DNA from: Methylobrevis pamukkalensis
GTDB taxonomy: Bacteria; Pseudomonadota; Alphaproteobacteria; Rhizobiales; Pleomorphomonadaceae
Direction of reading: 5' to 3'
DNA: 32,201 bases
Assembly: GCF_001720135.1 (NCBI RefSeq)
Contig: NZ_MCRJ01000038.1
Location: forward strand, 1 to 32,201
Made by a program: the position numbers and the translations under genes. Positions 7,563 to 15,753 of the stretch are shown one piece after another; position 1 is the stretch's first letter, and every line of letters begins with the position of its first letter. A model generated the notes under the pieces. It worked only from the letters and a program-made list of their open reading frames with translations, did no database searches and was not told the origin of the DNA.

Positions 7563-10008
7563 ATGACGAAGAAACTGGTCGTGATCGGGAATGGCATGGC
7601 TGCCGGCCGTGTTCTCGAACACCTCACCGACAAGCGCCCGGCGCCTACGACATCACCGTGTTCGGCGCCGAGCCGCGGGTGAACTACAACCGCATCCTGC
7701 TCTCACCGGTGCTCTCCGGCGAGAAGACCTTCGAGCAGATCGTCACCCATTCGGACGCCTGGTACGCCGAGCGCGGCATCACCCTGGTCAAGGGCCAGGC
7801 GGTGACGCGGATCGACCGGGCGGCGCGCATCGTCGAGACGGAGGCCGGATCGGTCGCCCACTACGACATGCTGCTGGTCGCGACCGGCTCCTCGCCCTTC
7901 ATCATCCCGGTGCCGGGCGTCGACCTTCCCGGCGTCGTCGCCTACCGCGATCTCGACGATGTGGAGAAGATGCTGGCCGCGGCCGACCGCGGCGGCCGGG
8001 CCGTGGTCGTCGGCGGCGGCCTTCTCGGCCTCGAGGCGGCGGCGGGCCTGCGGATGCGCGGCATGGACGTCACCGTCGTCCATCTGGCGCCGACGCTGAT
8101 GGAGCGCCAGCTCGACGCCTCGGCCGGCTACCTGCTGGAGCGCGAACTGGTCGGGCGCGGCATCGACATCCGCACCCGCACCAACACGAAGGAGATCCTC
8201 GGCACGGACCGGGTGGCGGGCATCCGTTTCGACGACGGGTCCGAGATGGCCTGCGATCTGGTGGTGATGGCGGTGGGCATCCGCCCGAACGCCACGCTCG
8301 CCGGGGCAGCGGGCCTCGACGTCGGCCGCGGCCTCAAGGTCGACGACCGGATGATGACCTCCGATCCGCATGTGCTGGCGGTCGGCGAATGCGTGGAGCA
8401 TCGCGGCCAGTGCTATGGCCTCGTCGCCCCGCTGTTCGAGATGGCCAAGGTCGCCGCAGCGACGCTGGTGGAGGAGGAGGCGGGCTATTATGGCTCGGTC
8501 GTCGCGACCAGGCTCAAGGTGACCGGCGTCGACCTGTTCTCGGCCGGCGATTTCGCCGAAGCGAGGGACCGCGAGGAGATCGTCTTCCGCGACGCCAATC
8601 GCGGCGTCTACAAGCGCCTCGTCCTGAAGGACAACCGGATCATCGGCGCCGTGCTCTACGGCGAGACCGCCGACGGCCCGTGGTTCTTCGACCTGATGCG
8701 CGACGAGGCCGACATTTCCGAGCTGCGCGACACCCTGATCTTCGGCCGGTCCTTCGTCGGGGGGGCTCCGCTGGACCCTACGGCGGCCGTTGCAGCCTTG
8801 CCGGATAGTGCGGAGATCTGCGGCTGCAACGGCGTCTGCAAGGGCACCATCGTCGAGGCGATTGCCGCGAAGGGCCTGTCCTCCGTCGATGACGTGCGGA
8901 TGTACACCAAGCGTCCGCCTCCTGCGGCTCCTGTACCGGCCTCGTCGAACAACTGCTCGCGGTGACGCTGGGAGATGCCTTCGAGGTCTCGGCCGTCAAG
9001 CCGATGTGCACCTGCACGGCGCTGTCGCACGACGACGTGCGCCGGCTGATCGTCGCCAAGGAGCTGAAGTCGATCGCGGCGGCGATGCAGGAGCTGGAGT
9101 GGAAGACCTCCTGCGGCTGCGCCAAGTGCCGGCCGGCGCTCAACTACTACATGCTCGCCAGCTGGCCCGGCGAGGCGGTGGACGACCAGCAGTCGCGCTT
9201 CATCAACGAACGCGTTCACGCCAACATCCAGAAGGACGGCACCTATTCGGTGGTGCCGCGCATGTGGGGCGGCCTGACCTCGGCCAGGGAACTGCGCGCG
9301 ATCGCCGACGTCGCCGACAAGTATGCCATCCCGACCGTCAAGGTGACGGGTGGCCAGCGCATCGACCTGCTCGGGGTGAAGAAGGAGGATCTGCCTGCCG
9401 TCTGGGCGGATCTCAACGACGCCGGCATGGTCTCCGGCCACGCCTATGCCAAGGGCGTGCGCACGGTGAAGACCTGCGTCGGCAAGGAATGGTGCCGCTT
9501 CGGCACGCAGGACAGCACCGGCCTCGGCGTCAAGATCGAGAAGGCGATGTGGGGCGCCTGGACGCCGGCGAAGGTGAAGATGGCGGTGTCCGGCTGCCCG
9601 CGCAACTGCGCCGAAGCCACCTGCAAGGACTTCGGCATCATCTGCGTCGACAGCGGCTACGACCTCGTCTTCGCCGGCGCGGCCGGGCTCGACATCAAGG
9701 GCACGGAACCGCTCTGCCACGTCGACACCGAGGAAGAGGCGATCGAATACGGCCTCGCCCTGGTCCAGCTCTACCGCGAGCAGGGCCACTACCTGGAGCG
9801 CGTCTACAAGTGGGCCAAACGTGTCGGCCTCGACACCGTGCGTGCCCAGATCGTCGCCGATGCCCCGCGCCGCAAGGCGTTGGTCGAGCGCTTCGTCTAC
9901 AGCCAGACCTTCTTCCAGACCGATCCCTGGGCCGAGCGCGTCGCGGGGTCCGAGGCCCACGAATTCGCCCCGCTCGCGACCATCACCTACGCGGAGGCCG
10001 CCGAATGA
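7563..10008 (+). CDS. nirB: Assimilatory nitrite reductase (NADH) large subunit NirB, two frameshifts
   Basis: A cytoplasmic flavo-siroheme enzyme that reduces nitrite to ammonium with NAD(P)H. In order it has an FAD-binding pyridine-nucleotide oxidoreductase part (VVIGNGMAAGRVLEHL at the start; second dinucleotide fold AVVVGGGLLGLEAAAGLRMRG), a BFD-like [2Fe-2S] domain (CGCNGVCKG, then CGSCTGLV and CxC...CGCAKC), a ferredoxin-like siroheme domain, and the 4Fe-4S/siroheme ligands in CVGKEWCRFG (C-x5-C) and SGCPRNCAEA (C-x3-C). Two one-base losses interrupt it, near 7640 (after LTDKRP) and near 8916 (after VRMYTK, where a missing G restores ASASCGSCTGLVEQLL). Repaired length is 815 residues, normal for NirB. 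The last codon overlaps nirD as ATGA. Confidence 0.93.
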
Positions 10009-10355
10009 ACGCTCCCTTCAAGTCTCTCGTCGACGTCGGCCACGTGACCGACGTCCCGGCCCGCGGCGCGCGGGTGGTCAAACTCGCCGAGACGGAAATC
10101 GGGGTGTTCCGCACCATGGACGACCGGATCTTCGCCATCGACAACCGCTGCCCGCATCGCGGCGGTCCGCTGTCGGAGGGCATCGTCCACGGTCATTTCG
10201 TCACCTGCCCGCTGCACAACTGGGTGATCAGCCTGGAAACCGGCCTCGCCCAGGGCGCGGACGAGGGCTGCGTCCGGACGGTGCCGGTGACGGTGGACGA
10301 GGCCGGCCGGCTGCTGCTGGACCTCTCGGCGCTGCTGGCGCGCCGGGCGGCGTGA
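10005..10355 (+). CDS. nirD: Nitrite reductase (NADH) small subunit NirD, Rieske-type
   Basis: A 116-residue Rieske-fold partner of NirB. The two cluster-binding motifs are complete: CPHRGG with Cys49 and His51, and CPLHNW with Cys68 and His71, so it should hold a [2Fe-2S] cluster. Enterobacterial NirD proteins keep the fold but have lost these ligands. The core FRTMDDRIFAIDNRCPHRGGPLSEG, read across residues 35-59, is typical. It is translationally coupled to nirB through a 4-bp ATGA overlap. A 327-bp gap with two palindromic elements follows before nasA. Confidence 0.93.
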   Translation: MNAPFKSLVDVGHVTDVPARGARVVKLAETEIGVFRTMDDRIFAIDNRCPHRGGPLSEGIVHGHFVTCPLHNWVISLETGLAQGADEGCVRTVPVTVDEAGRLLLDLSALLARRAA

Positions 10356-10520
10356 GGGAGGCCGCAGAAGCGGCGATGAGACGAAACGAGGCGTCAGCGT
10401 CGTCATCGGCGGGCTCGACCCGGCGCCAATGGCCTGGCCGCGAATGCCTGGTTCACCATGGGGATGCGGCTGTCCCTCGGGCCGATTTCCAAGGCCTATC
10501 CTCGTGGACACGTGATCGGG

Positions 10521-10541
10521 TTGCCGGGTCAGGCCCGGCAA
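10521..10541. repeat. Extragenic palindrome of the TTGCCGGG...CCCGGCAA type
   Basis: TTGCCGGG-TCAGG-CCCGGCAA is a perfect 8-bp stem with a five-base loop, followed by tgacga. From memory, this family of palindromes is common between genes in Hyphomicrobiales genomes. A degenerate relative (ggcgggctcgacccggcg) occurs about 110 bp upstream, near 10410. It lies in the 10356-10682 gap, which has no gene I can support. Confidence 0.6.
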
Positions 10542-10574
10542 TGACGAAGGAAAGACTGAAGCCTGAGAAGGTCT

Positions 10575-10630
10575 GCTCCCCCACACCCTGTCTTCTTCCT
10601 TGCGGGAGAGGGGCAGGGTGAGGGGGGAGC
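10575..10630. repeat. Long imperfect palindrome before nasA
   Basis: The left arm GCTCCCCCACACCCTG (10575-10590) pairs with CAGGGTGAGGGGGGAGC (10614-10630), with one extra base and one mismatch, around a 23-base centre containing GCGGGAGAGGGG. It looks like the extragenic element CTCACCCT/CCTCTCCC that is widespread in proteobacteria. Together with 10521-10541 it makes the nirD-nasA gap a mosaic of repeat elements; I see no clear promoter there. Confidence 0.6.
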
Positions 10631-10682
10631 CACACACTCCGTGTCTGCTGCCTGATACCCATCACATCGAGCGACAAACCCC

Positions 10683-13394
10683 ATGAAACGCGACCCCGAC
10701 GACCTGCTCCTTGCCGCCGTCCCGCCCGTTGCGGAGACGACCACCCGGACGACCTGCCCCTATTGCGGCGTCGGCTGCGGGGTGATCGCGCGGGTGGCGG
10801 CGGACGGGGCGGTGTCGGTGGCGGGCGATCCGGATCATCCGGCGAATTTCGGCCGGCTCTGCTCCAAGGGGTCGGCGCTCGCCGACACCCTGTCGCTGGA
10901 CGACCGGCTGCTCGACCCGAAGATCGCCGGCGCGACCGCCTCTTGGGACGAGGCGCTGGATCTCGTTGCCCGGCGCTTTGCCGAGACGATCGCCGAGCAC
11001 GGCCCCGACGCGGTGGCGATCTACGGCTCCGGCCAGTTTCTCACCGAGGATTATTACGTCGCCAACAAGCTGATGAAGGGCTTCATCGGCTCGGGCAACA
11101 TCGACACCAATTCGCGGCTGTGCATGGCCTCGTCGGTCGCCGGCCACAAGCGCGCCTTCGGCTCCGACACGGTGCCCGGCACCTACCGCGACCTCGAGGA
11201 GGCCGACCTCGTCGTCCTCGTCGGCTCGAACCTGGCCTGGTGCCATCCGGTCGTGTTCCAGCGGCTGGTGGTCGAAAAGGAACGCCGCCCGTCGCTGAAG
11301 GTCGTGACCATCGACCCGCGCCGCACTGCGACGACCGAACTTGCCGACCTGCATCTTGCCATCGCGCCCGGCGGCGACGTGGCCCTCTTCAACGGCCTGC
11401 TGCTGCATCTCCTGCAGGAGGGCGTCATCGACAGCGCGTTCGTGGCCGATCACACCCGCGGCCTGACCGACACGCTCGCCGCCGCAAGCGGCGGTGCGGG
11501 TACGCTTGCCGTCGACACCGGCCTCGATCCGGCCGAGATCGCCGCCTTCTACGCCCTGTTCGCGGCGACGGAGAAGGTCGTCACCGTCTACAGCCAGGGC
11601 GTCAACCAGTCGGTGACCGGCACCGACAAGGTCAACGCCATCATCAATTGCCATCTGCTCACGGGCCGGATCGGCCGGCCGGGCATGGGGCCGTTCTCGA
11701 TCACCGGCCAGCCCAACGCCATGGGCGGCCGCGAGGTCGGCGGCCTTGCCAACCAGCTCGCCGCGCATATGGACATCGACAGCGCCGCCGACCGCGACCG
11801 GGTCGCGCGCTTCTGGAACACCGCCCGCGTGACCGACCGGGCCGGGCTCAAGGCCGTGGACCTGTTCACCGCCGTCGCCGATGGCCGGGTCAAGGCGATC
11901 TGGATCGCCGCCACCAATCCGGTCGACAGCCTGCCCGACGCCGACCTGGTGCGACGGGCGCTGGAGACCTGTCCCTTCGTCGTGATCTCCGAGGTGATGG
12001 CCGCGACCGACGCCACGCCCTACGCCGACGTGCTGCTGCCCGCCGCCGGCTGGGGCGAGAAGGACGGCACGGTCACCAATTCGGAGCGCCGCATCTCGCG
12101 CCAGCGCGCCTTCCTGCCCACGCCCGGCCGGACGATGCCGGACTGGTGGATCTTCGCCGAGGTCGGTCGGCGGATGGGCTATGACGCGGCCTTTTCCTAT
12201 GCCTCGGCCGGCGATGTCTTCCGCGAGCATGCCGCACTCTCGGGCTTCGAGAACGAAGGCTCCCGCGACTTCGACATCTCCGGTCTTGCCGATGTCGACA
12301 CCGCAGCCTTCGACAACCTGGCACCCGTGCAATGGCCGGTGCGGCGCGGCGACAGGTCGGACGGGGAGGGCGACGATCAGCGCTTCTTCGCCGACGGTCG
12401 CTTCTTCACACCGGACGGCCGCGCCCGCTTCGTGCCGACGCCGGTCCTGCCGCTTCAGATCGATGCCAGCCGGCCGATGGTGCTGAACACCGGCCGGGTC
12501 CGCGACCAGTGGCACACGATGACGCGCACCGGCAAGGCGGCGCGGCTGACCTCGCATATCGCCGAGCCCTTCGCCGAGATCCACCCAGAGGATGCCGCCC
12601 GCCTCGGCGTCACCCCCGCCGGCCTCGTCCGGATCGCCAGCCGCCATGGCGCCGCGGTGGTGCGCGCGCTGGTGACCGACCGGCAGCGCCGCGGCTCGGT
12701 GTTCGTGCCGATGCACTGGACGGGGCAGAACAGTTCTTCGGGGCGGATCGATGCGGTGGTCGCTCCCGCCGTCGATCCGGTGTCCGGCCAGCCCGGTCTC
12801 AAGGCCACCGGCGTCGATGTCATTCCCTTTGCCGCCAGCTGGTACGGCTTTGCGGTCCTGCGGGACCGCCCGTCGAGGATCCCGGGCGACTACTGGGCGC
12901 TCGGCCGCACGCGGGGTGGCCATCGCCTGGAACTTGCCGGCTGCGACCCTGTGGACGCCGAAACCCTGCTATGCGACCTCGTTCCCGTCCTTCCCGGCGA
13001 CGAGCGCGTCGCCTATCATGACAGCGTGCGCGGCATCGGCCGCGTCGCCCTGTTCAGGGACGGACGCCTGATCGCCGCGCTGTTCGTGGCGCCGGAGCCG
13101 GTCGCGGTGTCGCGCAGCTTCCTCGTCGACCGTCTCGGCGGCGAGGCGCTGGAGCCGCAGGATCGCCTGCGCATGCTTGCGGGCAGAGGCGGCGGCGCGG
13201 CGCCGGACAAGGGTGCCATCGTCTGTTCCTGCTTCGACGTCGGCGTGAATTCCATCGTCCAGGCGATCGTCTCCGGTGGGGCGATGTCGGTGGCGGATGT
13301 CGGCAGGGCCTTGAAGGCGGGGACGAACTGCGGCTCCTGCCGCAGCGAGATCGGGAGAGTGATCGATGCGTGTCGCATCCAGAAGACCGGCTGA
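10683..13394 (+). CDS. nasA: Assimilatory nitrate reductase catalytic subunit NasA
   Basis: A 903-residue cytoplasmic molybdoenzyme that reduces nitrate to nitrite for NirBD. The N-terminal [4Fe-4S] site is CPYCGVGCG (Cys25, Cys28, Cys32) with Cys60 in RLCSKGSAL. The Mo-bis-MGD domains follow, with NTNSRLCMASSVAGHKRAFG and GPFSITGQPNAMGGREVGGL as landmarks, and then the dinucleotide-binding domain (MVLNTGRVRDQWHTMTRTGK). The C-terminal 60 residues form a BFD-like [2Fe-2S] domain, CSCFDVGVNSIVQAI with a later NCGSC, as in Klebsiella NasA. There is no frameshift over 2.7 kb. No dedicated NasB/NasC-type electron donor gene is in the window. It overlaps cysG by 29 bp, so the two are co-transcribed. 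The ribosome site is weak; GTG or later ATG starts would lose the first cluster ligands. Confidence 0.94.
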   Translation: MKRDPDDLLLAAVPPVAETTTRTTCPYCGVGCGVIARVAADGAVSVAGDPDHPANFGRLCSKGSALADTLSLDDRLLDPKIAGATASWDEALDLVARRFAETIAEHGPDAVAIYGSGQFLTEDYYVANKLMKGFIGSGNIDTNSRLCMASSVAGHKRAFGSDTVPGTYRDLEEADLVVLVGSNLAWCHPVVFQRLVVEKERRPSLKVVTIDPRRTATTELADLHLAIAPGGDVALFNGLLLHLLQEGVIDSAFVADHTRGLTDTLAAASGGAGTLAVDTGLDPAEIAAFYALFAATEKVVTVYSQGVNQSVTGTDKVNAIINCHLLTGRIGRPGMGPFSITGQPNAMGGREVGGLANQLAAHMDIDSAADRDRVARFWNTARVTDRAGLKAVDLFTAVADGRVKAIWIAATNPVDSLPDADLVRRALETCPFVVISEVMAATDATPYADVLLPAAGWGEKDGTVTNSERRISRQRAFLPTPGRTMPDWWIFAEVGRRMGYDAAFSYASAGDVFREHAALSGFENEGSRDFDISGLADVDTAAFDNLAPVQWPVRRGDRSDGEGDDQRFFADGRFFTPDGRARFVPTPVLPLQIDASRPMVLNTGRVRDQWHTMTRTGKAARLTSHIAEPFAEIHPEDAARLGVTPAGLVRIASRHGAAVVRALVTDRQRRGSVFVPMHWTGQNSSSGRIDAVVAPAVDPVSGQPGLKATGVDVIPFAASWYGFAVLRDRPSRIPGDYWALGRTRGGHRLELAGCDPVDAETLLCDLVPVLPGDERVAYHDSVRGIGRVALFRDGRLIAALFVAPEPVAVSRSFLVDRLGGEALEPQDRLRMLAGRGGGAAPDKGAIVCSCFDVGVNSIVQAIVSGGAMSVADVGRALKAGTNCGSCRSEIGRVIDACRIQKTG

Positions 13395-14841
13395 GGCCTC
13401 GCCGGCGCGCATGGGCCGGCTCGCAAAGCTGCCCGTGTTCTTCGGGCTGGACGGCCGGCGCGCCATCGTCGCCGGCGGCACTGCCGCGGCCGCGTGGAAG
13501 GCCGAACTGCTCGCCGCCGCCGGCGCGCGGGTCGAGGTCTATGCCGCCGAGCCCGAGCCGGAGATGCTCCAGCTGATCACCGGCGACGATCGCTTCCGGC
13601 TCCATGCCCGTCCCTGGGCGACCGACTGCTTCGAGGGCGCCGTCATCGCCATCTGCGACGCCGAAACCGACGCCGAGGCGCAGGCCTTCGCCTGTTCGGC
13701 CCGGGCCGCGGGCGTGCCGCACAACGTGATCGACAAGCCGGCCTTCTGCGCCTTCCAGTTCGGCTCGATCGTCAACCGCTCGCCGGTGGTGATCGGCATT
13801 TCGACCGACGGCGCCGCCCCGATCCTCGGCCAGGCGATCCGCCGTCGCATCGAGACGCTGGTGCCGCAGACGCTGACCGCCTGGGCCGAGCTTGCGGCGC
13901 GGGTGCGCGAGCATGTCACGGCGCGGCTCAAGCCCGGCGCCGAGCGCCGCCGCTTCTGGGAGCGCTTCTCCGATCTCGCCTTCGGGCCCGCGCCGGGCGC
14001 CGATGTCGAGGCGACCGTGCGGCGGCTGGAAGACGAGGCCGCGGGCCTCGGCGCCGATGGCGGCGGCCGGGTCACCATCGTCGGTGCCGGACCGGGGGAT
14101 GCCGAATTCCTGACGATCAAGGCGGTGCGGGCGCTGCAGTCGGCCGACGTGATCCTGTTCGACGATCTCGTCTCCGACGATGTGCTGGAACTGGCGCGGC
14201 GCGAGGCCAAGCGCATGCTGGTCGGCAAGCGCGGCGGCCGCGAGTCCTGCCGCCAGGAGGACATCAACGCGCTGATGGTCAGTCTCGCCGGTCAGGGCCG
14301 GCATGTGGTGCGGCTGAAATCCGGCGATCCGATGATCTTCGGCCGGGCCGGCGAGGAGATCGCCGAGCTTGCGCGCGCGAACATCCCGGTCGAGGTGGTG
14401 CCCGGCATCAGCGCCGGCATCGCGCTTGGCTCGGCGCTCGGCGTGTCGCTCACCCACCGCGATCTCGCCCATTCGGTCCGCTTCGTCACCGGCCACGCCC
14501 GCGACGGACGCCTGCCGGAAAAGCTCGACTGGAAGGGTCTGTCCGACGCGGAGACGACGCTGGTCGTCTACATGGGCGGACGCACCTCGCGTGATCTCGC
14601 CGACCGGCTGATCGCCGAGGGCCGTTCGCCGGCCACGCCGGTCGTTGTCGCGGAGGCCGTGTCCCGGCCCGAGCAGCGCATCCGCCGGATGACCCTGCAG
14701 GACCTGTCGGGCGGGGCGGTGGCGCCGCCGCAGGCGCCGCTGCTGCTCGGGATCGGCGAGGTGTTCCGCGAGGTGGAGAGCGCCGGCATCGACGCCGGCG
14801 TTCCCGAGAGCGCCGACCTTCGTCAGGCTTTGCCGCGCTGA
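13366..14841 (+). CDS. cysG: Siroheme synthase CysG (trifunctional)
   Basis: A 491-residue fusion making siroheme, the cofactor of NirB, from uroporphyrinogen III. The N-terminal half (about 1-215) is precorrin-2 dehydrogenase/sirohydrochlorin ferrochelatase, with LPVFFGLDGRRAIVAGGTAAAAWKAELL (first 45 residues), NVIDKPAFCAFQFGSIVNR and VIGISTDGAAPILGQAIRRRIE. The C-terminal half is uroporphyrinogen III methyltransferase, with VTIVGAGPGDAEFLTIKAVRAL, RLKSGDPMIFGRAGEE and EVVPGISAGIA. The ATG at 13366 has GGGAGAG seven bases upstream and is preferred; the ATG at 13411 is a possible shorter start. It closes the nitrate cluster, matching supply of siroheme to nitrite reductase. Its 3' end overlaps the convergent ceramidase-family gene by 19 bp. 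Confidence 0.93.
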   Translation: MRVASRRPAEASPARMGRLAKLPVFFGLDGRRAIVAGGTAAAAWKAELLAAAGARVEVYAAEPEPEMLQLITGDDRFRLHARPWATDCFEGAVIAICDAETDAEAQAFACSARAAGVPHNVIDKPAFCAFQFGSIVNRSPVVIGISTDGAAPILGQAIRRRIETLVPQTLTAWAELAARVREHVTARLKPGAERRRFWERFSDLAFGPAPGADVEATVRRLEDEAAGLGADGGGRVTIVGAGPGDAEFLTIKAVRALQSADVILFDDLVSDDVLELARREAKRMLVGKRGGRESCRQEDINALMVSLAGQGRHVVRLKSGDPMIFGRAGEEIAELARANIPVEVVPGISAGIALGSALGVSLTHRDLAHSVRFVTGHARDGRLPEKLDWKGLSDAETTLVVYMGGRTSRDLADRLIAEGRSPATPVVVAEAVSRPEQRIRRMTLQDLSGGAVAPPQAPLLLGIGEVFREVESAGIDAGVPESADLRQALPR

Positions 14842-15518
14842 TTGCCACCCGGCTCCGGCTGGCCGTGGTGCACGGCGGCGAGCAACAGGATCGCCAGCAT
14901 CACCGCGTTGCAGAGATGCCAGAGGAAATGAACGCCGGCCGGAAAGCCGGCGCAGACGGCGGCGTCGAGGGTGCGAAAGGTCAGTGAGACGAGAAACACC
15001 GCGCCGGCGCCGAGCACGGCCGCCCGCGCGGGATGGCGCTGCCACGCCAGCGCGCCGCCGAGGATGAAGAAGGCGACGACGACCGGAAGATAGCTGCTCG
15101 ACCCGTTGGTGGCCCGCGCGATGTCCGGCGGGATCGTCCTCATGGCTGCGATGACTGCGGCAATGCCGAGGCCGGCGACCATTGCGGTCGTGACCGCCCG
15201 AAGTCGCAGGAATCGGCGCAGCGTGAACACCACGTAGAGCACCACGAAGCTCCAGATCGGCAGCACGTCGGCAAGGCCGGTCAGCCGGTTCGCAAAGGTG
15301 TGGAACGACAGCGAGCCGAGGCCGATCGCCACCACCCACCAGCCGAGCAGCACCACCCAGAGATCGCTGCCCGCCCGCCGCGCGGCCCGGACGGCGTAAA
15401 GACCCGCAGCGATGAAGGCGAAATTCGACACGGCGTTCAGGGGCTCGGCGAGCAGGCCCGGGCCGAGACGTTCGCAGTAGATGTCGACGGTGGCAAACAG
15501 GTCCATGGGGTCCGGCAT
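14823..15518 (-). CDS. Ceramidase-family (CREST superfamily) integral membrane hydrolase
   Basis: A 231-residue protein with about seven hydrophobic segments. Conserved elements are DIYCERLGPGLLAEPLNAVS (residues 12-31), GSLSFHTFANRLTGLAD (68-84) and FRTLD...GVHFLWHLCNA (181-204). The residues that form the zinc site and active centre of human alkaline ceramidase ACER3 (Ser77, His81, Asp92, His217, His221) have counterparts with the same local spacing: Ser69, His73 and Asp84 (+4, +11) and His197-x3-His201. It is therefore probably an active amide hydrolase of the inner membrane. Its bacterial substrate is unknown: ceramide, an ornithine lipid-like N-acyl lipid, or something else. The ATG at 15506 is an alternative start. 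It is convergent with cysG and transcribed alone. Confidence 0.85.
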   Translation of the reverse strand: MPDPMDLFATVDIYCERLGPGLLAEPLNAVSNFAFIAAGLYAVRAARRAGSDLWVVLLGWWVVAIGLGSLSFHTFANRLTGLADVLPIWSFVVLYVVFTLRRFLRLRAVTTAMVAGLGIAAVIAAMRTIPPDIARATNGSSSYLPVVVAFFILGGALAWQRHPARAAVLGAGAVFLVSLTFRTLDAAVCAGFPAGVHFLWHLCNAVMLAILLLAAVHHGQPEPGGNQRGKA

Positions 15519-15608
15519 CCGGTTGGTCAGCGGCCAAGACTAGGCCGACCGTGACGCAACCCCGATGACGGACGTGTCACGGCGCCGTCGATCGGCTTTT
15601 CCGACGGG

Positions 15609-15636
15609 TTGATATTCGACCTGACATCCACATATG
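15609..15636 (+). promoter_or_regulatory. Possible sigma-70-type promoter of the Atm1-type exporter gene
   Basis: TTGATA (15609-15614) and CATATG (15631-15636) are 16 bases apart in the AT-richest part of the gap between the ceramidase gene and the exporter. The elements match the general -35/-10 pattern only moderately. Confidence 0.3.
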
Positions 15637-15753
15637 TCAGACCCATTCGAAAGAGCCGCCTTCATCCCCGTGTTTTCTGCGAAGGATACCGTTCGATCCG
15701 CCCGAGATCGATGCGGAGGTCGGCCCGCCCGCCGGAACCGAGGACAAGCCGAC

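Noticed and set aside
7563-10008. Programmed frameshifting in nirB
   Set aside because: No slippery heptamer or downstream structure is evident at either break, and a programmed shift would not explain twelve similar breaks in unrelated genes.
10662-12923. 753-residue open frame on the minus strand opposite nasA
   Set aside because: It lies entirely antisense to a well-conserved molybdoenzyme and shows no recognisable domain.
13054-15537. 827-residue open frame on the minus strand across nasA, cysG and the ceramidase-family gene
   Set aside because: It is antisense to two conserved genes and out of frame with the real minus-strand gene at 14823-15518.
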